Notes: a model not told the origin generated them from the sequence alone. 64,000 nt of DNA from Paenibacillus chondroitinus NBRC 15376 (GCF_004000765.1 NZ_BILW01000008.1:62001-126000), one strand, 5' to 3'; shown: positions 16,747 to 25,456, numbered from the stretch's first letter. Translations and numbers: made by a program.

Positions 16747-16782
16747 ATTCCTCCTTGAGTTGTAAAGAACACATCCATGTGT
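16747..16782 (-). promoter_or_regulatory. Shine-Dalgarno and CsrA-type binding site in the hag leader
   Basis: In the hag leader ACACATGGATGTGT (16769-16782) folds into a 5-bp stem with GGA in a tetraloop and closely fits the CsrA consensus (ACARGGAUGU core). A second GGA lies in the ribosome site AAGGAGG (16747-16756). The paired arrangement, one hairpin site plus a site over the Shine-Dalgarno, mirrors the B. subtilis hag leader. Confidence 0.7.
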
Positions 16783-16798
16783 CCTAATGTATTGCACA

Positions 16799-16827
16799 CC
16801 TCTGGTAGGTCGGCCGCCCTCCAGAGG
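16799..16827 (-). promoter_or_regulatory. Stem-loop near the 5' end of the hag leader
   Basis: Arms CCTCTGG (16821-16827 on the minus strand) and CCAGAGG (16799-16805) give a 7-bp stem a few bases after the predicted start of the hag mRNA. It could protect the 5' end or position the CsrA sites. Confidence 0.5.
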
Positions 16828-16841
16828 AGCGATTAATATAT

Positions 16842-16868
16842 ATATCGGTTTATTTTTAAAAATGTTTA
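16842..16868 (-). promoter_or_regulatory. Sigma-D promoter of hag
   Basis: Minus strand: TAAA (16865-16868), 15-bp spacer, ACCGATAT (16842-16849), one base from the ideal sigma-D -10. It gives a leader of about 93 nt. Confidence 0.8.
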
Positions 16869-17009
16869 GAGGAATTTTTGCAAAATTGGAGGGAATTCGA
16901 CTTTTTTATCAAGGGAATTTATTACAAATTTTACGAAGGCATGCGAAAACACAACCTCGACCTCTTTATTTCTCAAAAATTAGGATAAAGTGAGTCTAAA
17001 TTCGGTTTG

Positions 17010-17243
17010 TTATGACTTTTTAAGATCCATTAACTTTTTCAAATTATCTAGATCTATTTTGGAGCGTATCGCCTCTTTATTACTTCGCTGCACTTCCTCA
17101 TACAACTCTTTTCGCAAAATACTGACTTCCTTAGGAGCACTAATACCAATCTTTACTTGATCTCCGTCAATAGCCGATATTACAATCTCAATATTGTTAT
17201 TGAGAATAATTGATTGCCCTTTTTTTCTCGTTAAGATCAGCAT
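17010..17243 (-). CDS. csrA: Translational regulator CsrA
   Basis: RNA-binding dimer that blocks hag translation by binding GGA motifs in its leader. The 77-residue protein has [22 protein letters not shown] and [21 protein letters not shown], the CsrA core, with a C-terminal extension typical of Firmicutes. Its ATG overlaps the fliW stop by one base. It is located between fliW and hag as in B. subtilis. Confidence 0.96.
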   Translation of the reverse strand: MLILTRKKGQSIILNNNIEIVISAIDGDQVKIGISAPKEVSILRKELYEEVQRSNKEAIRSKIDLDNLKKLMDLKKS

Positions 17244-17668
17244 TAACGCTCACCGCTTTCTTCAGGGGCTTCTTTAAATAGAGGATCGTTCGTGCCATAG
17301 TTAGATTGTGGAGGTAGCACCAATTGACGACCGTGCTCAGTTGCAATATTCAACACCAGCGGTGCTAACAAATTCACTGTGGATTTTATATATGGCTCCT
17401 TAATCGTTACTATATTAATAACAGCAACCTCTTCATTGGAATTCAACCCAAGTAAACTTTTGTCATTGTCCTCAATCTCAAATGTATAGTTTGGATAGAA
17501 AACAAAAGGTGTCACTACCAAAAAGCTTATATTTTCATCTTGCACACTTTGTAGATATGCATACGGGCTGCCCTCTTCAACGACAGAGACTTCAAATTCA
17601 TCCAGTTCTTCGAATCCTAGAATGCTTCCATTAAAACGAAGAACTTTGCCTTGTAAAAGATCAAGCAT
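17243..17668 (-). CDS. fliW: Flagellar assembly factor FliW
   Basis: FliW binds either flagellin or CsrA. When flagellin is exported, FliW is freed to sequester CsrA, so hag translation resumes. The 141-residue protein has [29 protein letters not shown] and [13 protein letters not shown], all family signatures. It is immediately upstream of csrA. A TTTAGGAGAG ribosome site lies at normal distance, and a long perfect inverted repeat ends about 20 bases before the start codon. Confidence 0.95.
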   Translation of the reverse strand: MLDLLQGKVLRFNGSILGFEELDEFEVSVVEEGSPYAYLQSVQDENISFLVVTPFVFYPNYTFEIEDNDKSLLGLNSNEEVAVINIVTIKEPYIKSTVNLLAPLVLNIATEHGRQLVLPPQSNYGTNDPLFKEAPEESGER

Positions 17669-17687
17669 GCAATAATCTCTCCTAAAT

Positions 17688-17721
17688 ACATAATGCTATA
17701 GCTTGCGCTATAGCATTATGT
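17688..17721. repeat. Perfect 15-bp inverted repeat upstream of fliW
   Basis: Two 15-base arms (ACATAATGCTATAGC and its complement) flank a 4-base loop. On the minus strand there is no T tract after the hairpin; the sequence continues into the fliW ribosome site. It could be a DNA operator, an mRNA processing or stability element, or part of an attenuator between DUF6470 and fliW. On the plus strand a T-rich stretch follows, but no plus-strand gene ends here. Confidence 0.8.
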
Positions 17722-17767
17722 TTTATTATTTGTTTTTACCGTGTATGTTGACCAATCTTCAAAAAAG

Positions 17768-18340
17768 CTAGGTTTTAATATCAATTTGTGGTGGGATTAT
17801 CTCCACTTTAGGGTACTGAATCATATAAATTTCGAGCTTACCCCGAATATAATTAATCTCCGGGGGATTTGGATGTGTATTTACGTTAACTTTACCTTCC
17901 TTGAATTGAATGTCAAGTTTGCCTGGTTCATAATGCAACTCAACATTGTCCATGGAAGCATTACCTAAGAATTCAAACTCGAAAAACTCGTCGCCCTTCT
18001 CTTTCGCAATTTCCGCAATAGCGTTTCCACCATTTTGAATAGCCGCTAATCGATTGCCGTTTTCTACAATTTTAGCAATTCCCTGCAGTGCTACATCACG
18101 AGCTTTCGAATAAATTCTACTCATTGTTTCTAAAGACGATCCCAATCCCAGCGCATCCCAAGCTTTACTGGAATCAATATAGAGCACACCTTTTTCCGAG
18201 TGGATTTCCAACTTGGACGGTTCTGTCGTTATTTCGAGAGTAGCTTTAGGCTGCTTGATGTCCAGCTGACCTAGATCAGCATCAATACCTATTTGAGCAC
18301 GTTGTTGACGTATCTGTATTTGAGGAATTGGAAACGTCAT
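17768..18340 (-). CDS. DUF6470 family protein (YviE-like)
   Basis: The 190-residue protein occupies the position of B. subtilis yviE between flgL and fliW. It has repeated amphipathic strand pairs (IQIRQQRAQIGIDAD, KATLEITTEPSKLEIH, GKVNVNTHPNPPEINYIRGKLEIYM), a recognisable pattern of this family, and no signal peptide. The molecular role is unknown; its constant company with flagellar hook-filament genes suggests a motility function. The ATG has TAGGAGCGG upstream. Confidence 0.8.
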   Translation of the reverse strand: MTFPIPQIQIRQQRAQIGIDADLGQLDIKQPKATLEITTEPSKLEIHSEKGVLYIDSSKAWDALGLGSSLETMSRIYSKARDVALQGIAKIVENGNRLAAIQNGGNAIAEIAKEKGDEFFEFEFLGNASMDNVELHYEPGKLDIQFKEGKVNVNTHPNPPEINYIRGKLEIYMIQYPKVEIIPPQIDIKT

Positions 18341-18352
18341 TCTAAACCGCTC

Positions 18353-19249
18353 CTATCGTAGAAAATCAACGAGACTTGTGCTAATAATTTTAGAACCTAC
18401 TGAAAGGGACGCATTATAAACATTTTCATCCGTCTTTAAATTAGTAATGACAGCCGGAATATCCGCATCTTCTTCCTTAGCTTGGAGAGTTTGAAGATTT
18501 GTACCTATATCTTCAAGACGAGATTGCGCTAATTCAATTCGATTTTGTCTTGCCCCTACATCTGCACGAGCCTGTAAAAAAGCTTCATTTCGGCTATCAA
18601 TCTTGCCAATACAAGCGCCAATATCATTTTGATTGCCGGAAGCTAATGCAGCCGATAAATCCTTCATAATCATGAAAATATTGTCGCTAGCTCCAGCAGC
18701 ACCAAAAATTTTATCGCCAGAAACATTAGCCGTTACTCTTACACCTACACCAATATCAAACTTAATTTCCCCTTGATCAGCAACATCCGTCGATGCTGTG
18801 GCTGAGTTATATGGCGCTTTATCGGTTAACTGGCCATTGAAAACGTATTTCCCGTTAAATTGACTATTCCCAATCGTAACCATCTGTTCTGATAGCTGAT
18901 CGATTTCTTTCTTAATTGCATCTAGTGCTGATTGCGGATTAGTCCCATTGGAAGCCTGAACCGTCAACTCTCGAACTCGCTGAATAACAGTATTCGCTTG
19001 ATTTAACGTTGTATCTGTGAAATCAAGCCAAGAAACTGCAGAGTCCGCATTACTCTTGTACTGTTCGTTCGCGGCTCCCTCGCTGCGATAACGCAAAGAG
19101 AAACTTATCCCGACAGGATCGTCTGAGGGTTTATTAATTTTTCTACCAGTTGAGAGCTGGTTCTGATTTTCATTAATTCTCGATAAATTTGCAGTTACAT
19201 TTCGCAATAATTGATTATTCATCATGCCTTGAGTAATACGGGTGGTCAT
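18353..19249 (-). CDS. flgL: Flagellar hook-filament junction protein FlgL (HAP3)
   Basis: Forms the second junction ring between hook and filament. The 298-residue protein has the flagellin-like N-terminus MTTRITQGMMNNQLLRNV with LSTGRKINKPSDDPVGI, and a C-terminal coiled coil (RQNRIELAQSRLEDIGTNL). The ATG at 19247-19249 has GGTAGG at a suitable distance; a GTG four codons earlier would overlap that site. It follows flgK by about 35 bp. Confidence 0.93.
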   Translation of the reverse strand: MTTRITQGMMNNQLLRNVTANLSRINENQNQLSTGRKINKPSDDPVGISFSLRYRSEGAANEQYKSNADSAVSWLDFTDTTLNQANTVIQRVRELTVQASNGTNPQSALDAIKKEIDQLSEQMVTIGNSQFNGKYVFNGQLTDKAPYNSATASTDVADQGEIKFDIGVGVRVTANVSGDKIFGAAGASDNIFMIMKDLSAALASGNQNDIGACIGKIDSRNEAFLQARADVGARQNRIELAQSRLEDIGTNLQTLQAKEEDADIPAVITNLKTDENVYNASLSVGSKIISTSLVDFLR

Positions 19250-19283
19250 ATTAGCATTCACCTACCATACAATATTAGTCTTC

Positions 19284-20885
19284 TTATCTGCCTACTGTCC
19301 CCATACTATTAATTACTTTATCCAAGAGTTCATCGAACGTTGTCATTACACGAGCTGCAGCACTGTAAGCTTTTTGAAATTTAATCATATTAGACATTTC
19401 CTCATCTAACGAAACACCGCTTACGCCTTGTCTGTTAGAGTCAACTTGATCAACTAAAGTTTGCTGGTTCGTTGCCTGCCTCGTAGCTTCCTGACTTTGA
19501 ACACCCAGTTGTCCGACAATCGACCGGAAGAACTCATCAAAAGTACCATCTTTTAAAACGGTGTTTCCCCCGGCTGCATCTTCGAAACTGATTTTGTTAT
19601 CCTTAAGACCTGCCAGCAATAGTGCCATATCGTTATTACCCTTAACGACTTTTTCTACACCATCGGTATCTATATACGTTCGAGTCGATGTGGAGACATT
19701 GGAAGGATCGCTTAGAATAGCAGGATTAACCGTGATACTGTCGGCAGTAAATTCCGTCGCTCCAGATTTTAAAGTAAAGAACGGAACACCCGACTTCAAA
19801 GGGCTCGAACCAGAATACCCTAATTGGTGTAAACCATTAAACCCTTTGACAACAACCTTAAGATCGCTTGTCAATGTGCGTCCCGCACCGTTAAATTGCT
19901 GCTGAGAAGTTGTCCCGTCAGAGTTAACTACAGTTAACGTAGTTCCCTCCGGGACAACCATTCCTTTTGGCAGTGTCGTTTCAACATCACCTTGAACCAT
20001 GGTTTTCAGCATGGCATCAAGCTGAAATTTATAACCTGCAACATAATTATCTCTAGATTGCAGCATTCCATAGACCTCACCACTGTTAAGGTCCCCTGAC
20101 TGAGCAGCACTCGTTAACGAATCTGTAGATAATGTATTAGCCACATCTTTACCACTAACTAGTTGCACGCTGCCCATCTTCACGTTATAGCCGTTGCTAT
20201 CTTCTGTATAAGTTATATTGATAATTTTAGATAAATTATCCATGAGAAGATCCCTTTGGTCCCGCAAATCATTCGCATCGTCCCCTAGCCCCTCGATACG
20301 AAAAATTTCTTCATTGAGCTTTGCAATTTGTCCAATCGCTGTATTGGCTTCCGTCGCCTTAATACCGATATTCGTCGTTAAATCGGAAGAGAGATCTTGA
20401 AGTTGCCTAGATGCTTGGTTAAATGCGTCCGTCATTGCCAGCGCCCGTTCTTTGACTAATACTCTTGCCGTAGTGTTCTCAGGAGATTTACTTAACTCCT
20501 GCCAAGCATTCCAAAAACCTTCGACTGTTTGGCGAATACCAGTATCGGAAGGCTCGTTAATGATCGATTCGATTTTATCCAGTGTATCCTTTCGAGTGCT
20601 CCAATCGCCAAGATTCTTGTTCTCATTATGAAACTGATCGTCTAAGAATTTCTCACGAATCCTTGTGATATGGTCAAATTCAACACCTTGACCCATTTGA
20701 CCAGGGACAGTACTCCTCTGCAAACCAGGATATTCAAGCGGCGCTGCAGCTACCATGTTAACGACTTGTCTCGAATAGCCTTTCGTATTAGAGTTCGCGA
20801 TGTTATGACCAGTTGTGTTAAGCGCTGCTTGTTGCGTAAAAAGAGCCCTTTTCGAAATCTCTATACCCATAAATGTGGAACGCAT
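19284..20885 (-). CDS. flgK: Flagellar hook-filament junction protein FlgK (HAP1)
   Basis: First junction protein on the hook. The 533-residue product has the rod/hook-type N-terminus ALFTQQAALNTTGHNIANSNTKGYSRQ and the C-terminal SGVSLDEEMSNMIKFQKAYSAAARVMTTFDELLDK. The open frame extends 23 codons upstream into flgN, but the ATG at 20883-20885 has GAGGAG upstream and matches the family start. Confidence 0.95.
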   Translation of the reverse strand: MRSTFMGIEISKRALFTQQAALNTTGHNIANSNTKGYSRQVVNMVAAAPLEYPGLQRSTVPGQMGQGVEFDHITRIREKFLDDQFHNENKNLGDWSTRKDTLDKIESIINEPSDTGIRQTVEGFWNAWQELSKSPENTTARVLVKERALAMTDAFNQASRQLQDLSSDLTTNIGIKATEANTAIGQIAKLNEEIFRIEGLGDDANDLRDQRDLLMDNLSKIINITYTEDSNGYNVKMGSVQLVSGKDVANTLSTDSLTSAAQSGDLNSGEVYGMLQSRDNYVAGYKFQLDAMLKTMVQGDVETTLPKGMVVPEGTTLTVVNSDGTTSQQQFNGAGRTLTSDLKVVVKGFNGLHQLGYSGSSPLKSGVPFFTLKSGATEFTADSITVNPAILSDPSNVSTSTRTYIDTDGVEKVVKGNNDMALLLAGLKDNKISFEDAAGGNTVLKDGTFDEFFRSIVGQLGVQSQEATRQATNQQTLVDQVDSNRQGVSGVSLDEEMSNMIKFQKAYSAAARVMTTFDELLDKVINSMGTVGR

Positions 20886-20913
20886 GAATCGAAATCTCCT
20901 CTCGTAAACCCTA

Positions 20914-21414
20914 TTAGGCTTTTGTATCGAATAGTCCCGGACGCTTCGCCCCATAGGGCACTTGATTTGGTCTCTGATAGATTACATCATCTTCAGGTAC
21001 TCCTAGCACTAAATCAACCGTATAATTGATAAAGGATAAAGACTGTTCAATTAATTGCTGATTAATTTCATTCTCAACCTTTAAAGTTTTCATAGTTTCC
21101 ACTAATTTTTGTTGTGCTTGAATTAACAGCTGCTTTTCTTCCGCTTTAAAAATGATTTTCACTAAATCTGCAACCGTTATCTTAGGGTTTGGATTATAAC
21201 CTCTTGAAATTAAATAGGACCCGATATGTTGAATTCTTTCTAGATTCAGCTCTTGGATACCTCGAATCCATCTGCTTTCTTTGTTTACAATGTTATTTAA
21301 TTGCTCTACATCGTTTTTGACGAGTACGCGAGGCTTCTCACGTGCTAATACGAGCAATGCTTCATGAGCTTCTTGCAGTTTAGACATGGTTTCCATCAAA
21401 AGCTGTATCGACAC
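20914..21414 (-). CDS. flgN: FlgN-family export chaperone
   Basis: FlgN chaperones FlgK and FlgL for export. The 166-residue helical protein lies between flgM and flgK, as B. subtilis yvyG (flgN). It has LMETMSKLQEAHEALLVLAREKPRVLVKNDVEQLNNIVNKE, typical of FlgN N-terminal helices. The start is probably GTG (21412-21414), with an ATG ten codons in as alternative. Confidence 0.87.
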   Translation of the reverse strand: MSIQLLMETMSKLQEAHEALLVLAREKPRVLVKNDVEQLNNIVNKESRWIRGIQELNLERIQHIGSYLISRGYNPNPKITVADLVKIIFKAEEKQLLIQAQQKLVETMKTLKVENEINQQLIEQSLSFINYTVDLVLGVPEDDVIYQRPNQVPYGAKRPGLFDTKA

Positions 21415-21452
21415 ACTCGTTCACCTATTCCGTCTTATTGTCATGATATATA

Positions 21453-21728
21453 TTACTTGAGATAAGGGAGCAACTTTTCTGCAATTTTGTTCGCATCCAC
21501 ATAATAGGTGCCCGAAGCTACAGAAGCTTTCAATTCCTCGATTCGCTGTGCCTGCTCTTGCGTCCGTACAATTCCCTTTGCATCTAGCATTTCCTTAGCC
21601 TCAGCAGAAATTTCGACCTGATCTTTCGCCTTTTCCTTCTTATTGACGGCATGGGACATAAATTTAGCATCGCCAGTTTTTTTATAAGGGTTTACAGCAC
21701 CAATTCGCTGATTGTCATTAATTTTCAC
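21453..21728 (-). CDS. flgM: Anti-sigma-D factor FlgM
   Basis: FlgM holds the motility sigma factor inactive until the hook is complete. The 91-residue protein has the FlgM pattern: basic, disordered N-terminus, VEISAEAKEMLDAK, then a C-terminal helix EELKASVASGTYYVDANKIAEKLL. The start is GTG with AGGAGTGG upstream. It has a sigma-D-type promoter lying partly inside the terminator of the preceding gene, allowing feedback control. Confidence 0.92.
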   Translation of the reverse strand: MKINDNQRIGAVNPYKKTGDAKFMSHAVNKKEKAKDQVEISAEAKEMLDAKGIVRTQEQAQRIEELKASVASGTYYVDANKIAEKLLPYLK

Positions 21729-21752
21729 ACTTAACCACTCCTATGATTTGAC

Positions 21753-21793
21753 ATAAATAAAATGCCGATAATCTTTAGAGTTATTATCGGCAT
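21753..21793 (-). terminator. Terminator after the yvyF-type gene
   Basis: Arms of 11 bp (ATGCCGATAAT and complement; 21762-21772 and 21783-21793) followed on the minus strand by TTTTATTTAT. One arm also contains the -10 of the flgM promoter. Confidence 0.8.
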
Positions 21794-21811
21794 CATACGT
21801 ATAATATTTTA
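21784..21811 (-). promoter_or_regulatory. Sigma-D promoter of flgM
   Basis: Minus strand: TAAA (21808-21811), 16-bp spacer, GCCGATAA (21784-21791). The -10 coincides with an arm of the terminator hairpin. Confidence 0.65.
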
Positions 21812-21838
21812 TATCTCAATCAGCGATTTCGAACAAAA

Positions 21839-22261
21839 TTAATGTCTGTCTTTTAAACGTTCATGAATTTTAAAGCTAATTTTGCCCTCTTGCTTCTTCA
21901 GTTCTTCATTTCTCCGCTCGTCCTCGACCGTGTTCCGCACATCTTTCACAAGCTTCATTCGGCACGGCTCGCAAAGCGTGTTTTCCCGAATCAACGTCCC
22001 GCACACCTCACAAGGGTAAGCCATATTCGGGGCACTTACGATTGAAATTCGGCCCTCACGAATAAACTTCGTAATTTGCTTAATAGATACGTCCGTCGCT
22101 TCGCTTAAATCATTTATAGTAGTGCCTTTGTTTGCACGCAAATACTTCAGACATTTATCATACTGCTGCTCCAAATCTTTCAAGCAATTCGGGCATACCT
22201 CAGCAAAACCCTTAACAAAAATCTTCCCACAGCGTGGACAATTAGCAACGTTCATGCCCAT
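21839..22261 (-). CDS. yvyF: Zinc-ribbon flagellar regulator of the YvyF/TIGR03826 type
   Basis: The 140-residue protein has two zinc-ribbon-like clusters, CPRCGK...CPNC (about residues 8-28) and CEVCG...CEPC (about 83-97). Between them is a MerR/winged-helix-like segment NDLSEATDVSIKQITKFIREGRI. This fits the family encoded between comF and flgM in B. subtilis. Proteins of this family are thought to influence flagellar gene expression; the mechanism is not known. The ATG at 22259-22261 has AAGGGGG 7 bp upstream. Confidence 0.88.
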   Translation of the reverse strand: MGMNVANCPRCGKIFVKGFAEVCPNCLKDLEQQYDKCLKYLRANKGTTINDLSEATDVSIKQITKFIREGRISIVSAPNMAYPCEVCGTLIRENTLCEPCRMKLVKDVRNTVEDERRNEELKKQEGKISFKIHERLKDRH

Positions 22262-22367
22262 TATATGGCCCCCTTCTATTGTTCCCTTAACCTAAATATT
22301 TAATTCCAGTTTACCGCAATCCGACAGCGTTTGCATATCTCTATTTTTCGAGAACCCGGCTGTAGCC

Positions 22368-23138
22368 CTATCGCGCCCATGTAATACCGAACACTCTTGC
22401 TGGAAGGGATTCGCCTAAAACTCTTGCACACTGATTCATAGTACTCCCTGTGGTGTATACATCATCTACAATGTATATGATGTACGAAGCTGCCTGGCAA
22501 CCCAACAGCTGTTTAAGTAGCAACTCGTTTATCTCAAAAACATGTACTAGATCATCAAGACGCTCACTCCTATTCTTAAAGCTTTGTTTATCTGTATGTT
22601 TCGAGCGATTAAGCAGTGGGAAGACAGGAAGCCCGACTTTTCGCCCTAATTCAATAGCCATTTGTTCGGCTTGATTAAAACCGCGCTCCAGCAATCTACG
22701 TTCACTAACTGGTACGAATGTAATCAATCGCTTAGCTGAGCCCGGATCCGTGTCGAATTCTCTCATTTCCTCTTGCAATAAGTAATACGCATGAACAAGC
22801 ATTTGACCAATAACAGCCTTAAGTCGCTCATCTCCTCGATATTTATAACGTGCTAATAGTTCTTTCATCATTTCATCGTATCTCACAGCACTGCGGCTTT
22901 TTGAGAAATAAGCGTGTCCCCTTCTTTGACAGTCATAACATACCTCTCCTCGTCCGCATATCGTACAAAGTGCTGCTCGAATCCACGGTATCCTCATATA
23001 ACACGAACGACAAAGTCCCAACTGCTTAACGCGATCAGAACTAACTTGTTTACACAGCAAACACTCTTCCTTTAATGGACTGAGCAGTGAAAAGAAAGTT
23101 CCTCTCATTGCACCTAGCCAATTTTTCCAATCACTCAT
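22368..23138 (-). CDS. comFC: ComF-family phosphoribosyltransferase-like competence protein ComFC
   Basis: Competence protein that works with the ComFA helicase in uptake of transforming DNA. The 256-residue product has an N-terminal zinc-binding region (CLLCKQ, CRSC, CTICGRG, CYDC at about 27-68). The PRTase domain shows VPVSERRLLERGFNQAEQMA and the pyrophosphate loop VDDVYTTGSTMNQ. Its ATG begins directly after the comFA stop with AGGAGG inside the comFA end, so the two are coupled. No comFB lies between them, unlike B. subtilis. Confidence 0.93.
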   Translation of the reverse strand: MSDWKNWLGAMRGTFFSLLSPLKEECLLCKQVSSDRVKQLGLCRSCYMRIPWIRAALCTICGRGEVCYDCQRRGHAYFSKSRSAVRYDEMMKELLARYKYRGDERLKAVIGQMLVHAYYLLQEEMREFDTDPGSAKRLITFVPVSERRLLERGFNQAEQMAIELGRKVGLPVFPLLNRSKHTDKQSFKNRSERLDDLVHVFEINELLLKQLLGCQAASYIIYIVDDVYTTGSTMNQCARVLGESLPARVFGITWAR

Positions 23139-25010
23139 TCACTTCCTCCTTTCAAAATAACCCCGTTTACGTGCTATGCGATTCATTTTCTCGATTTGTC
23201 GAATAGCCTCCTTTTGTGATCGTGTGATTTCTTTGGCTGCAAAATAAACCTTTCCAGCCGGATCGTCTTTTGATCTACCTGCACGCCCCGCCATCTGAAC
23301 AAGCGCTGCTTCATCAAATAATTTTGAATCTGCATCTAAAATAAAGACATCCGATTTAGGTACAGTGACTCCCCGTTCCAAAATCGTCGTTGTCACCAAA
23401 ACTCGTATGTCCCTGTTACGAAAACGTTGAACCCTCTCAGTTCGGTCAGAGTCCTTTGACGAGGTCCCCTCAATGCATAACATATTACCCCCTTGTAACT
23501 TTACCCTTAGTAGCTCCACCGTGGGCTCCACCAGGCGAATGTTGGGAACAAAAACAAACAACTGTGCGCCTCGTTCCACTGAAGCTGCCAGCTTAGCAAT
23601 TAACGAATTAGGCAGAGTTCGAGTATTTATAGATTTATTTAGGGATGGGGCGACTATGAGCACCGGTACTGGCAGGGGACTCTTATGAAAACGCACCGGT
23701 ACCCGCACATGTGGCAAATGGCCTCGTTCAGCCGCTTGCCTAACGCTTTTCGGCGGTGTAGCCGATAGCAATATATTCACACCACTTCGTTTGCAAACTT
23801 TAGCTGCAGCATAAGCGAGCATTGGATTGTTATGGTATGGAAATGCATCTATTTCATCAATGATGACAAGATCAAACGCCTCATCAAAACGCATGAGTTG
23901 ATGTGTAGTGGCAATAGTAATTTGCCCTTGCTCCCATCGCTGCTCGCTACCACCATAAAGAGTAACGACACTATAGTCTGAGAAAGCTCGCGATATTCTT
24001 GGTTGAAGCTCTAACACTACGTCTTTTCGTGGAGTTGCAATCAACACTCGCCCTCCGTTGGCCACCGTTAGGTGAACGAAAGGGAATATCATTTCCGTCT
24101 TTCCCGCACCGGTAACCGCCCAGATTAAAAACTTTCGAGGCTCTTTGTCCAGCAGTCCGTGTCTATCCTTTCCCCTCTCGCCCGTAATAAATTGCAGCCC
24201 CTCCAAAGATGCTCTAGTCTGAGCTTCACTAAGTCCCCATGGCTTAATGTAGTTTTCGAGATTATCAAATGACTGTCTCGCTTCTTTCACCACTAACTCT
24301 CCATTCCCAGCTGTTCCTCCCGATATAAGCAACGAGCAAAACCTTACCCGCCCCATCGTCAAGCACGCCTCACAGTAGGGACAGTCTTGTCCACAGAAAT
24401 GGCAGGCTGACCAATACAAACTCTCCTCACCGCTTCCGCAACGTTTACAGGAGTAAATCATCCTTTTTTGATAACCTCGGCGCCATTCCCTGTACTCCTT
24501 TATATGAAGCCCATTCTCTAATTTTATATCTCCGTTAAGAAGAGCTAGCTGAAGATAACTCATCCACGCTTCCCCTGCGCCTAGTTCTAAATTCGCTGCA
24601 TTTAACAGCTGCTCAAATTCCTCTACAAGCAATGTCCTACCGCTGCAAGCTAATACAACCTTTGTATAAATGCCATAATCTAAAATCATTCTAGGGAGCA
24701 ATCCTTGCTCTCTAAATGTTATTTTCTTCATTGCAATTTTGTCGCAATTTAGCAAACCGCAATCTTTGGCTGCCTGGTGGAACTGCCTCAGCATACTCTC
24801 ATCGTTTTGAACCGTTTGTTTTAAATTTGCAGATTTTAGTTTGCCAAGCAGGCGCACACCTTGCCCAAACGAAATAAAAGGTTCGAACAGTACGAGGCCG
24901 GCGTCGGCTGCGTATTGCTCGAACCAATATTGAATGTCTGTCATAGGGTGAATAGTCAAATGCCAATTCCACTCTTTATTTAAACAAACGGCGTAAAGTT
25001 GAACCTTCAT
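23139..25010 (-). CDS. comFA: ATP-dependent DNA-uptake helicase ComFA
   Basis: Superfamily 2 helicase that drives single-stranded DNA import through the competence channel. The 623-residue protein has an N-terminal region followed by a Cys cluster (CKRCGSG, CHFCGQDCPYCEAC). Next come Walker A WAVTGAGKTE, Walker B VIIDEIDAF, LLSATPP, and the C-terminal helicase domain with VLVTTTILERGVTVP and QMAGRAGRS. All catalytic motifs look intact. Together with comFC it indicates at least part of a transformation system. Confidence 0.94.
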   Translation of the reverse strand: MKVQLYAVCLNKEWNWHLTIHPMTDIQYWFEQYAADAGLVLFEPFISFGQGVRLLGKLKSANLKQTVQNDESMLRQFHQAAKDCGLLNCDKIAMKKITFREQGLLPRMILDYGIYTKVVLACSGRTLLVEEFEQLLNAANLELGAGEAWMSYLQLALLNGDIKLENGLHIKEYREWRRGYQKRMIYSCKRCGSGEESLYWSACHFCGQDCPYCEACLTMGRVRFCSLLISGGTAGNGELVVKEARQSFDNLENYIKPWGLSEAQTRASLEGLQFITGERGKDRHGLLDKEPRKFLIWAVTGAGKTEMIFPFVHLTVANGGRVLIATPRKDVVLELQPRISRAFSDYSVVTLYGGSEQRWEQGQITIATTHQLMRFDEAFDLVIIDEIDAFPYHNNPMLAYAAAKVCKRSGVNILLSATPPKSVRQAAERGHLPHVRVPVRFHKSPLPVPVLIVAPSLNKSINTRTLPNSLIAKLAASVERGAQLFVFVPNIRLVEPTVELLRVKLQGGNMLCIEGTSSKDSDRTERVQRFRNRDIRVLVTTTILERGVTVPKSDVFILDADSKLFDEAALVQMAGRAGRSKDDPAGKVYFAAKEITRSQKEAIRQIEKMNRIARKRGYFERRK

Positions 25011-25060
25011 TGCTCACCTTACTCTCTTTTTTAGTACCACCTGCAAGTAAGCGATTACTA

Positions 25061-25456
25061 CTATCCCACAGGTATTTTCACAAGATCTTCCCTGTTGCTA
25101 AGATGAACAACAACAACAGATTCCCCTTCATGTTGACTCCTAAATTGATCAACTGCATCAAAATCCATTTGGTATCTCAAATCAAGCAAATGGGTATGGG
25201 ATAGTCGCTCAATAATTTGCCTTGTGTCGTCAGAAGACCCTTCATCGTAGATCGTTGCCGTAACTTCGTAGCCTTTTAATCCAGAGAAAAAAAATAAAGA
25301 GCGAATATACCATTCAATTTGATTTTGGTTATTTTTGGTGACAAGCAGAACTTTTGCAGGCTTCTTCTTTCTACCCTTGCGGGCTCCGAACAATAGATGA
25401 AGCACTGCGATGCTGATTCCGTAGCAACCCAAGATCCAAAGTAACCCAATCCACAT
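25061..25456 (-). CDS. Membrane-anchored small protein with a GT-A-like fold
   Basis: Unnamed 131-residue protein. It has an N-terminal membrane helix (WIGLLWILGCYGISIAVLHLLF), a basic cytoplasmic stretch GARKGRKKKP, then a domain resembling the first half of a family-2 glycosyltransferase (KVLLVTKNNQNQIEWYIRSL; DEGSSDDTRQIIERL). It ends before any acceptor-binding half. GT2-like enzymes normally continue for more than 100 residues, so it is either a truncated enzyme or a repurposed domain. It lies between degU and comFA; B. subtilis has the unrelated-looking yviA there. The ATG at 25454-25456 has AGGGAGGG upstream. Confidence 0.6.
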   Translation of the reverse strand: MWIGLLWILGCYGISIAVLHLLFGARKGRKKKPAKVLLVTKNNQNQIEWYIRSLFFFSGLKGYEVTATIYDEGSSDDTRQIIERLSHTHLLDLRYQMDFDAVDQFRSQHEGESVVVVHLSNREDLVKIPVG

